Shown here: positions 34,761 to 46,171 of the stretch, one piece after another
Position numbering within the stretch: the stretch's first letter is position 1
Layout of the letters: every line of letters starts with the position of its first letter
Assembly: GCA_032158295.1 (NCBI GenBank)
Contig: CM063248.1
Location: 16,106,787 to 16,170,786 of the forward strand
Length of the DNA: 64,000 nt
Direction of reading: 5' to 3'
From: Pycnopodia helianthoides
Taxonomy: Eukaryota; Echinodermata; Asteroidea; Forcipulatida; Asteriidae
Notes under the pieces: generated by a model
The model's input: only the letters and a program-made list of their open reading frames with translations
Databases searched by the model: none
Told to the model about the DNA's origin: nothing
Translations under genes and position numbers: made by a program

Positions 34761-34980
34761 TTTCTTTTCTTACTGCTGTTTTTTATTTCTTCTTTTATCT
34801 AGAGCATCCTAAAGTGCATGGGTTTAGCTTTTTTAGTTGTGTAAATTTAGATAAGTGTGCTTTACACATATTAGGAAATGTACTCTGTCAATAGCAAGTC
34901 ATTTTTAAAAGGGCGTTTATAAAGTATACATCCTTTAAAAGCGACAATTCATCTGTAAGGACGTAACAACATGTTCAGTG

Positions 34981-35598
34981 TATATTCGGTTTGCGGTAAC
35001 ACCATGTGTATAATTATCTACTTTGCTGTGTAGATTTTGTTCTTTAGAGAACTTGTCTTGCTATTTGTTCTTCTACCGCGGAGTAGATTTTCAGAATTCA
35101 GGAGACTTCTCAGTTCTGAAAAGAACTGTCCTGCTTGATAACGACTACCTGGCGGGAAGTAGGAAATCAGCCAGGACTACTACTTTAGCTTTGTGGATCG
35201 GGGGACTTCTCGTAATTAACTGCACTGCCGCGGAGTGAGTACTATTTGGTCTCAACGTTTTGACTAGCTTGCTCTAGTCATCGTTAGGAGACTGACAATG
35301 ACTAGAGCAAGCTAGTCGAAACGTTGAGACCAAAAAGTACTCACTCCGCAGCAGTGCAGTTAATTACGAGAAGTCCCCGATCCACAAAGCTAAAGTAGTA
35401 GTCCAGGTCGATTTCCTACCTCCCACCGAGGTAGTAGTTATTAAGCAGGACAGTTCTTTTCAGAACTGAGAAGTCTCCCGAATTCCGAAAATCTACTCCG
35501 CGGTAGAAGAACAAATAGCAAGACAAGTTCTCTAAAGAACAAAATCTACACAGCAAAGTAGATAACTATACACATGGTGTTACAGCAAACCGAATATA
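34981..35598. mobile_element. Fold-back hairpin element, 618 bp
   Basis: Two ~295-bp arms in inverted orientation, roughly 95% alike, around a ~25-bp loop at ~35277-35300 (CGTTAGGAGACTGACAATGA region). Termini are TATATTCGGTTTGC and GCAAACCGAATATA. It contains no transposase. It lies in the left arm only; the right arm has no counterpart between 38.6 and 39.1 kb. It is either a fold-back transposon/MITE or an imperfectly duplicated insertion. Any ORF inside is a by-product of the arms. Confidence 0.8.
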
Positions 35599-35839
35599 CA
35601 TTGATACCTCACCATGCAATGCTCAAAAACCATGAACAAGTTCAGGTACATCTCCTAACATGTGTGATGAACAAGAGGAAATTAGATAAGTATGCTTTAT
35701 ACCTAATAGGAAATGTACTTTGTCAAAAAACAAGTTGTTTTAAAGGGTATACGTCCTGTAAAAGCGACAAGTCATTTCTAAAGGACTATGTTCAGTGTTA
35801 TTTACATTCTATATCAACAGAGTACATGTCCTAACATGT

Positions 35840-36135
35840 GTAATGAACATTTAGTAAGCATTACAGGATAGTAGTTTATTTTCAAACAAATTATCAGATG
35901 TATAAGTAAGAGAAGGACGCTGTAGTTGTAAGTACAATTCAAAACAAATGTAAGCATTATAAGATAGTTGTTTATTTGCAAACAAATTATCAGATGTATA
36001 AGTATAAAGAAGTAGATTGTAAGTAGAACTTAGATGTAAATTTAAAACAAATGCAAGCATTATAGGATAGTTCTTTATTTGCAAACAGATTTTCAGATGT
36101 ATAAATATGAAGAAGTAGATTGTAAATAGAACTTA
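35840..36135 (+). repeat. ~100-bp tandem repeat, about 3 copies
   Basis: GTAAGCATTATAAGATAGTT, ATTTGCAAACAAATTATCAG and ATGTATAAGTATAAAGAAGT recur about three times, with the third copy more diverged. Confidence 0.7.
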
Positions 36136-36253
36136 GATGTAAAAGACAGGTAAACTTAAACAGAAATATTTATTTTCAAATAGTATAAGTAATAGTAAAG
36201 TATAATTCTAATGTAAATACGATGTAATTGTAAGTGAACTTAGATGTAAATGA

Positions 36254-37075
36254 GAGTTAAACTTAACCCCAACTCAAACCCACTTGTTCACACTCACTCA
36301 CCCACTTGTTCCCCTCACCCAACCCCGCACTAACCCTAACTCTAACGCACTTGTTCACACTCGCTCACCACTTGTTCCCCTCACCCAACCCCGCACTAAC
36401 CCTAACTCTAACGCACTTGTTCACACTCACTCACCACTTGTTCCCCTCACCCAACCCCGCACTAACCCTAACTCTAACGCACTTGTTCACACTCACTCAC
36501 CCACTTGTTCCCCTCACCCAACCCCGCCCTAACTCTAACGCACTTGTTCCCACCCACTCACCCACTTGTTCCCCTCACCCAACCCCGCCCTAACTCTAAC
36601 GCACTTGTTCACACTCACTCACCCACTTGTTCCCCTCACCCAACCCCGCACTAACCCTAACTCTAACGCACTTGTTCACACTCACTCACCACTTGTTCCC
36701 CTCACCCAACCCCGCACTAACCCTAACTCTAACGCACTTGTTCACACTCACTCACCCACTTGTTCCCCTCACCCAACCCCGCACTAACCCTAACTCGAAC
36801 GCACTTGTTCACACTCACTCACCCACTTGTTCCCCTCACTCAACCCCGCACTAACCCTAACTCTAACGCACTTGTTCACACTCACTCACCCACTTGTTCC
36901 CCTCACCCAACCCCGCCCTAACTCTAACGCACTTGTTCACACTCACTCACCCACTTGTTCCCCTCACCCAACCCCGCACTAACCCTAACTCTAACGCACT
37001 TGTTCACACTCACTCACCACTTGTTCCCCTCACCCACCCACCCACTTGTTAACACTCACGCACCCACTTGTTCCC
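36254..37075 (+). repeat. 61-67-bp minisatellite with a CCCTAA-containing motif
   Basis: About 12 units of CACTTGTTCACACTCACTCA + CCCACTTGTTCCCCTCACCC + AACCCCGCACTAACCCTAAC + TCTAACG. Length variants come from loss of CACTAACC (61) or one C (66). Each full unit contains TAACCCTAAC, i.e. one vertebrate-type telomere repeat. Several overlapping ORFs of 73-95 codons are repeat artefacts. The array lies at the centre of the large palindrome. Confidence 0.9.
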
Positions 37076-37159
37076 ACTCACAAACCCACTCTCACACGCA
37101 CACATTCGCACACACATCCACTTGGTAACATGCACCCAGTTGTTCACAAGAATTTCAAA

Positions 37160-37765
37160 ATTAAGACCTAAATTGAAAAAAAAAAAAAAAAAAATGAAAT
37201 TATCCTTAAATTGAAAAAAAAAAAAAAAAAAAAAAATGAAATTATCCATTTTTTCATTTTTTTTTTGAAAAAAAACAAAAAAAAAACGGAATTATCCATA
37301 AATTGAAAAAAAAAAAAAAAAAAAAAACGCAATTATCCATTTTTTTCATTTTTTTTTTTGAAAAAAAAAAAAAAAAACGGAATTATCCATAAATTGAAAA
37401 AAAAAAAAAAAACGAAATTATCCATTTTTTCATTTTTTTTTGAAAAAAAAAAACGGAATTATCCATAAATTGAAAAAAAAAAAAAAAAAAAAAAAACGCA
37501 ATTATCCATTTTTTCATTTTTTTTTTTGAAAAAAAAAAAAAAAAAACGGAATTATCCATAAATTGAAAAAAAAAAAAAAAAAAAAAAACGAAATTATCCA
37601 TTTTTTCATTTTTTTTTTGAAAAAAAAAACGGAATTATCCATAAATTGAAAAAAAAAAAACGAAATTATCCATTTTTTCATTTTTTTTTTTGAAAAAAAA
37701 ACGAATTATCCATAAATTGAAAAAAAAAAAAAAAAAAAAAAATTATCCATTTTTTCATTTATTTT
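37160..37765. repeat. Alternating A and T tracts at the palindrome centre
   Basis: About six units of ATTATCCATAAATTG + A(10-25) + CG.AATTATCCATTTTTTC + T(8-11)G + A(8-18). Long A runs and T runs alternate, so local self-pairing is extensive. This is the pivot of the 18-kb inverted repeat. Homopolymer lengths are unlikely to be exact. Confidence 0.8.
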
Positions 37766-37794
37766 ATTTTTTTTCCATTGTATATATATATTTT

Positions 37795-38065
37795 TTTTGG
37801 GTGCGTGTGCAAGTTGGTGCATGAGTGGGGTGGTGTGCGAGTGGGTGCGTGAGTGTGAACAAGTGGTGAGTGTCAACAAGAGGGTGAGTGAGTGTGAACA
37901 AGTGGGTGAGTGTGAACAAGAGGGTGAGTGAGTGTGAACAAGTGGGTGCATGTGAACAATTGGGTGGGTGTGAACAAGAGGTGAGTGAGTGTGAACAAGT
38001 GGGTGAGTGTCAAAAAGAGGGTGAGTGAGTGTCAACAAGTGGTGAGTGTCAACAAGTTAGTGAGT
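37795..38065 (+). repeat. GTGAGTGTGAACAAG minisatellite
   Basis: Units of about 17-33 bp built on GTGAGTGAGTGTGAACAAGT and GGGTGAGTGTCAACAAGA. In reverse complement this is the CACTTGTTCACACTCACTCA half of the 36.25-37.07 kb minisatellite, so the two central arrays are inverted relatives. The CCCTAA half is absent here. Confidence 0.8.
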
Positions 38066-38620
38066 GTTAACAAGAGGGTAAATAAGTATAAGAATGTTAA
38101 CAAGTAAAAGAATGTTAACAAGAATAAGAATGTAAGTATAAGAATGTTAACAAGAAAAGAATTTGAACAAGTAAAAGAATGTTAATAAGAAAGTAACAAT
38201 TGGGTGGGTGAGTGAGTGTAAACAAGTGGTGAGTGTCAAAAAGAGGGTGAGTGAGTGTCAACAAGTGGGTGAGTGTCAAACAAGTTAGTGAGTGTCAACA
38301 AGTTAGTGAGTGTTAACAAAGGGTAAATAAGTATAAGAATGTTAACAAGTAAAAGAATGTTAACAAGAATAAGAATGTAAGTATAAGAATGTTAACAAGA
38401 AAAGAATGTGAACAAGTAAAAGAATGTTAATAAGAAAGTAAGTGAACAAGAACAAATATAAATACAAGAATAAATATAAGTATAAGTAAAAGTATAAGAC
38501 TGTAAATGTAAATGTAAAAGTTTAAGGAAAATTTTAAAAAAAAATTATAAGAATAAGTATAAGTATAAAAATGTAAATGTAAAAGTTTAAGGAAAATTTA
38601 AAAACAATTATAATAATTGT
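38066..38620 (+). repeat. Purine-rich AAGAATGTTAACAAG repeats
   Basis: Short degenerate repeats (AAGTATAAGAATGTTAACAA, AAGTAAAAGAATG). A block of ~230 bp is directly repeated: 38000-38200 resembles 38215-38440. No gene is seen. Confidence 0.7.
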
Positions 38621-39229
38621 ACAGGAGAGTACAATTTTGTTCTTAGATTTCTTAGGTATGTACTAAATTTGTGATTGATGAAAAAAGTTAAATAAACGGA
38701 TTGAAAAAAATACTAATAGTTGTAGTTTAAAAATTATTTTGCTTTATACATATGAGGGGATGTACTTTGTTGTTTTGTGTCCTTAAAAAAAAAGAGTTGT
38801 CATTTTTAAAGGACATACACTAGATACGTCGTTTAAAAACGACTTGGTTTTTGTCAAGGTACATTTCCTTATATGTTTAAAGCAAAAATATACTTAACGA
38901 AAATAAACTTAACCAAAATCTTCATTACACATGTAAGGAGATGTACTCTGTTGATATAGAACAAAAGTAACACTGAACATAATGTTACGTCCTTTAGATA
39001 TGACTTGTCACTTATAAAAGCGAATAATTTACAAGCGTCCTTTTAAAAACGACTTGTTATTTGACCAAGTACATTTCCTAATATGTCTAAAGATCACTTA
39101 TCTAAATTTACACAACTAAAATAGCTAGACCCATGCACTTTAAGATGGTGTAGATAAAAGAAGGAATAAAAAACAGCAGTAAGAAAAGAAAGGGTTAAAG
39201 AAGAACGACAACAAAATTACATGAAAAAT

Positions 39230-42200
39230 ATCCCTATCCTTGACGGATAATCTGACTTAGTCCCAAGAAAACATCAATGGTTTGAAGAAGACTGAACCGA
39301 AGTCCCCATGAAAATATCCGCAATATTAAAAGATAAATGATATCAACATCTACTGCATTGAAGGAGAATACGACTTAGTCCCAAGAAAACATCAGAGGTT
39401 GGAGAAGAACGATGTCACAAGGTCGCAGAAAACATCTACTGCATTGAAGGAGAGTACGACTTAGTCCCAAGAAAACATCAAGGGTTGAAGAAGAACGACT
39501 GTCAAAGTCACAGGAAAACATCTAATGCAATGAAGGAGAGTACGACTTAGTCCCAAGAAAAACATCAGAGGGTTGAAGAAGAACCATGACAAAGTCGCAG
39601 GAAACATCTACTGCAATGAAGGAGAATACGACTTAGTCCCAAGAAAACATCAGAGGGTTGAAGAAGAAGAACCATGACAAAGTCGCAGGAAAAACATCTA
39701 CTGCATTGAAAGAGATACGACTTAGTCCCAAGAAAACATCAGAGGGTTGAAGAAGAACGATGTCAAAGTCGCAGGAAAACATCTACTGCAATGAAGGAGA
39801 GTACAACTTAGTCCCAAGAAAACATCAGAGGTTGAAGAAGAACGATGTCAAAGTCGCAGGAAAACATCTACTGCAATGAAGGAGAGTACAACTTAGTCCC
39901 CAAGAAAACATCAGAGGGTTTTAGAAGAAGAACGATGTCAAAGTCGCAGGAAAACATCTACAGCATTGAAGGAGAGTACGATTTAGTCCCAAGAAAACAT
40001 AGGAGGGTTGAAGAAGAACGATGTCAAAGTCGCAGGAAAACATCTACGCATTGAAGGAGAGTACGATTGTAGTCCCAAGAAACATAGGAGGGTTGAAGAA
40101 GAACGATGTCAAGTCGCAGGAAAAAACATCTACTGCAATGAAGGAGAATACGACTTAGTCCCAAGAAAACATCAAGGGTTGAAGAAGACCATGAAAAAGT
40201 CGCAGGAAAAATCTACTGCATGAAGGAATACACTAGTCCCAAGAAAACATCAGAGGGTTGAAAGAAGACTACAAAGTCGCAGAAAAATCAATGAGGTTGA
40301 AGAAGATCGACTAAGTCCCAGTAAAACATACTGCATTATTAAGAGGTATACGACTTAGTCCCAAAAATACATCAGAGGGTTGAAGGAGAACCATGACAAA
40401 GTCGCAGGAAAACATCTACTGCATTGAAGAGAGTACGACTTAGTCCCAAGAAAACATCAGAGGGTTGAAGAAGAACGATGTCAAAGTCGCAGGAAAACAT
40501 CTACTGCAATTGAAGGAGAGTAAACTTAGTCCCAAGAAAACATCAGAGGGTTGAAGAAGAATGACAACAAAGTCGCAGGAAAATATCAATGAGTTGAAGA
40601 AGACGACTAAGTCCCATAAAAATATCTGCAATATGAAGGGAGTATACGACTTAGTCCCAAAAAACATCAGAGGGTTGAAGGAGAACCATGACAAAGTTGC
40701 AGGAAAACATCTACTGCATTGAAAGAGAGTACGACTTAGTCCCAAGAAAACATCAGAGGGTTGAAGAAGAACGATGTCAAAGTCGCAGGAAAACATCTAC
40801 TGCAATGAAGGAGAAGTAAACACTTAGTCCCAAGAAAACATCAGAGGGTTGAAGAAGAATGACACAAAGTCGCAGGAAAATATCAATGGTTACGAATATC
40901 GACTAAGTCCCATAAAATCTGCAAGATGAGGAGTATAACGACTTAGTCCCAAAAAACATCAGAGGGTTGAAGGAGAACCATGACAAAGTTGCAGGAAAAC
41001 ATCTACTGCATTGAAAAAGAGTACGACTTAGTCCCAAGAAAACATCAGAGGGTTGAAGAAGAACGATGTCAAAGTCGCAGGAAAACATCTACTGCAATGA
41101 AGGAGAGTAAACTTAGTCCCAAGAAAACATCAGAGGGTTGAAGAAGAACGATGTCAAAGTCGCAGGAAAACATCTACTGCAATGAAGGAGAATACGACTT
41201 AGTCCCAAGAAAACATCAAAGGGTTAAAGAAGGACCATGACAAAGTCGCAGGAAAACATCTACTGCATTGAAAGAGAGTACGACTTAGTCCCAAGAAAAC
41301 ATCAGAGGGTTGAAGAAGAACGATGTCAAAGTCGCAGGAAAACATCTACTGCAATGAAGGAGAGTAAACTTAGTCCCAAGAAAACATCAGAGGGTTGAAG
41401 AAGAATGACAACAAAGTGCAGAAAATATCAATGAGTTGAAGAAGATCGACTAAGTCCATAAAAAATCTGCAATATTGAAGGAGTATACGACTTAGTCCCA
41501 AAAATACATCAGAGGGTTGAAGAGAACCATGACAAAGTCGCAGGAAAACATCTACTGCATTGAAGAGAGTACGACTTAGTCCCAAGAAAACATCAAGAGG
41601 GTTGAAGAAGAACGATGTCAAAGTCGCAGGAAAACATCTACTGCAATGAAGGAGAATACGACTTAGTCCCAAGAAAACATCAAGGGTTAAAGAAGACCAT
41701 GACAAAGTCGCAGGAAAACATCTACTGCATTGAAGGAGAGTCGTCGACTTAGTCCCAAGAAAACATCAGAGGGTTGAAGAAGAATACAACAAAGTCGCAG
41801 GAAAATATCAAGAGTTGAAGAAGATCGACTAAGTCCATAAAAATATCTGCAATATTGAAGGAGTATACGACTTAGTCCCAAAAATACATCAGAGGGTTGA
41901 AGAGAGAACCATGACAAAGTCGCAGGAAAACATCTACTGCATTGAAGGAGAGTACGACTTAGTCCCAAGAAAACATCAGAGGGTTGAAGAAGAACGATGT
42001 CAAAGTCGCAGAAAACTTCTACTGCATTGAAGGAGAGTACGACTTAGTCCCAAGAAAACATCAGAGGGTTGAAGAAGAACGATGTCAAAGTCGCAGGAAA
42101 ACATCTACTGCATTGAAGGAGAGTACGACTTAGTCCCAAGAAAACATCAGAGGGTTGAAGAGAACCATGTCAAAGTCGCAGGAAAACATCTACTGCATTG

Positions 42201-42600
42201 AAGGAGAGTACGACTTAGTCCCAAGAAAACATCAGAGGGTTGAAGAAGAACCATGTCAAAGTCGCAGGAAAACATCTACTGCAATGAAGGAGAATACGAC
42301 TTAGTCCATAGAAAACATCAGAGGGTTGAAGAAGAACCATGACAAAGTCGCAGGAAAACATCTACTGCATTGAAGGAGAGTACGACTTAGTCCCAAGAAA
42401 ACATCAGAGGGTTGAAGAAGAACCATGACAAAGTCGCAGGAAAACATCTACTGCATTGAAGGAGAGTACGACTTAGTCCCAAGAAAACATCAGAGGGTTG
42501 AAGAAGAACGACGACAAAGTCGCAGGAAAATATTAACGAGTTGAGGAAGATCGACGAAGTCCCATAAAAATATCTGCAATTTTGAAGTAGAATGCGACTA
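39230..42600 (-). repeat. 86-bp dimeric minisatellite, right arm
   Basis: About 39 units in reverse complement (CATCAGAGGGTTGAAGAAGA, AAGTCGCAGGAAAACATCTA, CTGCATTGAAGGAGAGTACG, ACTTAGTCCCAAGAAAA). It is more homogeneous than the left array but has many one-base gaps. 40.4-41.9 kb shows a ~450-bp higher-order block with AATATCAATGAGTTGAAGAA repeated about four times. ORFs on - are repeat artefacts. Confidence 0.9.
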
Positions 42601-42844
42601 TGCTAACATAATTTTGCACTGAAAAGTATCATTTCATTGAATCATTCGAAAATTAATTGTACACGCTTGGGCTTGTTAAGAAAATTCCACAATCCAGATT
42701 ATACCACAACCTAATACCACAGCTTCAATGATCAATACGCTTTCATTTCAATAATGGAGTCACAGTCTTTATCTGTAACCCATTTAAAGTAACCCATTTA
42801 CAGCAGAAGAGATTTCTTGTTTGCTTATTAAAATGAAAGAATTC

Positions 42845-42905
42845 CCCCTATTTCCCACCCCCTATCCTCCCCCCTACCCCCCATCCCCCCTTCATTATTA
42901 TTATT
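42845..42905 (-). other. C-rich mirror of the G-rich block
   Basis: CCCCCTATTTCCCACCCCCT and CCCCATCCCCCCTTCATTAT reverse-complement the 31.55-31.60 kb block. The ATT repeat here is only about five units, against about ten on the left. Confidence 0.7.
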
Positions 42906-43289
42906 ATCATATATCGTTACTTTATGAAACCCATTTAAAAAACCCATTTAAAGAAACCCATTTACAGAAACCCTTGTCATAGATTGACTTTCATTTTGCA
43001 ATACAACAAACCTCTTCCAGCCGTTTCTAACAATTACACTTTCTTTGCATAAATCCCACTCATATTCACCACTGCAGCTGTGCCATTAAGTTATCACACA
43101 TTCTGGACAGTTGAAATCTATTAACTGCCAAACAAGCTGTCACATTACAATATTTACCCAGCACACTTTTCCTTTTTTGTAGTACTTAATTTTTTCCTGA
43201 AAGAATTCTAATCATCGAAAGTGTAATGTTTACCACTTGTTTCTTTTTCATGCTTTTAACCTTGCACACTACATATACCTTGTAGTTTT

Positions 43290-43510
43290 TACAAACAGAA
43301 AGTCTGTATGACGGCACAGGTTGTTCTCATTAATGTAGACTCTGTGTCACTCTAAACATAGGAGAAAGTCTGTATGACGGCACAGGTTGTTCTCATTAAT
43401 GTAGACTCTGTGTCACTCCAAACACTACAGGATGATAAGTCGTGGGTTGTGATGGCGCAGATTGTTGTTATAAATGTAGACTCTGTGTCACTCCAAACAC
43501 ACAATGCTGC
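43290..43510 (+). repeat. 66-bp minisatellite, three units in right arm
   Basis: Units with GAAAGTCTGTATGACGGCAC, AGGTTGTTCTCATTAATGTA and GACTCTGTGTCACTC. One unit more than its left-arm mirror (30535-30685), so the copy number changed after arm formation. Confidence 0.7.
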
Positions 43511-44902
43511 ATTGAAGAACGTTACTAAGTCGACTGAAAACATTAAGTGGTTGAAAAGCAGCAACCAGGTTGCATGAAAACATCAAAGCGTTTATGTTGG
43601 AAGGTCGCTTGAAACAGACACTGTTTAAAGTTGAAGCCAATCAGCCATAGTGTTAGCAGAGCTCTCTAGATGTTGAGATTGATGGCTGCGTTGAATTACG
43701 TTGAAGTACGTTGATGAATGGCTACAAATAGAATTGAACCAAAGTAAATTTGAAGTAAAATGGTTGCAACTGAAGAACCAAAACTGGCCAAACATAACAC
43801 TTCATGTGTTAGCAAGGAATAAGAGAACATAGTGAAGGTTTAAGATAGCAAAAGAAGAGATAGAAACTGAGAATATTTCAAAGTGAAGAGAAGAACCTTT
43901 CTGCATGGGTTTAGATATTATCGTCAAGCAAACTTGAATCCCTGATTCTGATTGGGTTCGATCAATGGCAACCACAATGTGATATTGCACGGTCCATACC
44001 ACACTCTGCATATTGCGCTGTTCCAATTGCGCATCAAGTTTGCTGTAACGTAATTATCAAAGGTATGCACTGCCTTTAAGATAAACATCACATTCTCCCA
44101 GGCAATCTTGTGAGTACCTGATCTAACTTGTACATCATGAAATCTGAAGTGTTAAAAAAGATTTAAAATGATATTGCACGGTCCATTTCACACTCTGTGT
44201 ATTGAGCTGTTTAATAATGAACACTACAAAGCATTTGATAATAGCACAACAAAATTTAGAATGCAAAGCTAAGAATTCGATCAATAACTCTTAAGCAACA
44301 ACATTAATACCAAAATGTTGACCCGAAAAATGCACTTTTCAGTATTAAATCAACCCATGATTAAATCTTTCCAAAGAAAGATTACAGTTCGTTACGAATG
44401 TTTATAGGTCATAAAAGCTGTTAATTCTTGTTGATAGCACTTCACTCCAGCTCTTGATCAAATAGCGACTTGCCAGTGTCCGACTTGTGATTCGTGTAGA
44501 TTAGCGACTTTCATATCTTGAGTAGATTAGCGACTTGTCCATATCTTGAGTAGATTAGCCGACTTGTGCATATCTGAGAGATTAGCCGACTTGTCCATAT
44601 CTTGAGTAGATTAGCAGGTGACAGTTGAGGTGGATCAGTCTTGGGCTCTTATGAACTGTTGTTCTCTTGATGAAACCAGTATCACTCTCAATCTATAAAT
44701 GAAAATTTACCTTGAGACATTTAAAAACAGACAATGTACTCTCTAAAGCAATTTCTGACAATCACAACAACTTCGGATTGCTACTTTAGTCTCTTACAAA
44801 GCAGAATGGGCAAAGGTGCCTTTCAAAATGAAAGCCAACATCACCAATAAATATCAGATGTTCACAATCAATGCAATGAACACCCAAGTTTTGTTTCATG
44901 TT

Positions 44903-45112
44903 TCAATGTAGCAGCACCAAATCCACATGATGCAAATGAATTTGCCAAACAAGTCCAGTAACTACAAGGGATGTTTGAATAATCAATCTTGACCAACCTT
45001 GCTTATGTACAAGATGAATCTCAGATACTGTCGTTGTAGAGATGACAAACTCCAAGTGGACCAATGATTTGGTTATGTTCACATCAAGCTGCTTGGTTTT
45101 CTCTTTCCTCAT
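44903..45112 (-). CDS. Conserved 69-codon ORF, right arm copy
   Basis: Starts MRKEKTKQLDVNITKSLVHL, same length as the ORF at 29172. About five amino-acid differences and no indel. See the left copy for alternatives. Confidence 0.3.
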   Translation of the reverse strand: MRKEKTKQLDVNITKSLVHLEFVISTTTVSEIHLVHKQGWSRLIIQTSLVVTGLVWQIHLHHVDLVLLH

Positions 45113-45793
45113 GATTGAAGGGAGTGTCTTGAAGCAGTTTCAGTTTGCTTGAAGTAGTCTCATCTACAACATTAAATAAAACTCTACAATAAGGAATTTG
45201 TTTTCTTTCAAACTATCATTGTAAGTGACCCCTAACAGACACTGCAAGTCTCGTGCATAATTGAATATTGGTTCATGTTAAAGCGCACAATATTGTTTCC
45301 TTTAAACCTGAAAGCAATATTCATTGGAACCCAAGAACCGCCCAAATGTTTAAATACGCACAAGAATTGCAGTCTATATCAAAGTCACTCTCAGATTTCC
45401 ATGACATTCTCTTGGTTTTACAAACTAAACTAGACAGTGTGCATGTCTGGATTTTAGTTAGAGGAATGGCCTACAAATGATGAATGTTTATGACTGAAAT
45501 GATGAGAGTACTTTCATAAGTTGAAATATGGAATGAATGCAACTTTTCTTCCTTCAACTTTCTTCTTTCAACGAATTGGGTATGTGAGTGGGCAGTGAAA
45601 AAAATCACATGGATCAGCCATGTCAAAACTTATAACAGACTTGTTAAAGTTTCTGTTGCCATTAGCTCAGCACTAATCATGGCTGGTTGGGCTGAGCAGT
45701 ATTGTGACCTGTGTTAGGCAAAACCAGTCGATAGGGGTGGATTTAGGGGTTTGTTGGGTTGCATCCACATGGATAATTAAAAGTAAACCTTAC

Positions 45794-45975
45794 CTTGGTA
45801 TGCAGAAGATCACCTGGAGATGATGTACTGGTAGAGATGACAAACCCCTACAAGATCACAGTGCTTTTGAGTTACTGTGAAGAGCTGTGTAGTCGCAAGT
45901 TCACTGATGATAAGATGTCATCAAGAAGTTACAGGTTGAGGGTTTGCATGGCTTGGATGACAGAAGTTGCCCCAT
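45794..45975 (-). other. Exon-like block in the right arm
   Basis: On - the acceptor GATGTTTAACAG and the donor CCAAG|GTAAGG bound 182 nt, matching 27999-28181. The indel of one base and stops in all frames agree with a noncoding exon. Confidence 0.4.
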
Positions 45976-46171
45976 CTGTTAAACATCAAAGTTATTTCAA
46001 TTTTAATACAGGGCATTTGTAAACATAGTCCATGCAGGCCATTTATGATAGAGTAATAATTAGATATACAGGAGGAAAAAACACATTCCTGTAGAAGCTA
46101 CATGTGTATGCACCACAGCCTGGTCTGCAAAACTTGTAACAATCATGAACATCATGTCAAAGTACGACTTC

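Larger units (their letters stand above)
27805..36240 (+). repeat. Left arm of a very large inverted repeat
   Basis: Reads as the reverse complement of 38.06-46.17 kb in order. Outermost matched block: GACATGATGTTCCATGATTG here against CAATCATGAACATCATGTC at the right end. Further matched pairs are the exon at 27999/45794, the ORF at 29172/44903, the 29-bp repeats at ~29.7/44.55 kb, the G-rich block at 31.43/42.9 kb and the 86-bp array at 31.85/42.6 kb. The ORF pair places the centre at 37,142. The arms differ by many substitutions, indels and TE insertions. Confidence 0.9.
38060..46171 (-). repeat. Right arm of the very large inverted repeat
   Basis: Reverse complement counterpart of 27.8-36.2 kb in the same block order. 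Its outer end is the CATCATGTCAAAGTACGACT block at ~46155-46171. It lacks the MITE and fold-back element of the left arm. It has an extra ~130 bp at ~43925-44050 (GATATTGCACGGTCCATACC, a motif repeated at ~44170). Outside the arrays the arms look roughly 85-95% alike by eye. Confidence 0.9.

Noticed and set aside
35023..35238. 71-codon ORF inside the fold-back element
   Set aside because: Lies in one arm of a hairpin; the mirrored arm carries indels and the ORF has no recognisable domain.
36284..36854. Four overlapping Pro/Thr/Leu-rich ORFs (73-95 codons)
   Set aside because: They are the same 61-67-bp minisatellite read in different frames; there is no start context or unique sequence.
36254..37075. 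True telomeric array
   Set aside because: Only one CCCTAA per ~67-bp unit, not a (CCCTAA)n run; recorded only as a telomere-like motif.
40440..41968. Minus-strand ORFs of 93-118 codons with FSCDFDIVLLQPSDVFLG repeats
   Set aside because: They are the 86-bp minisatellite; frames break whenever a unit has a one-base gap.
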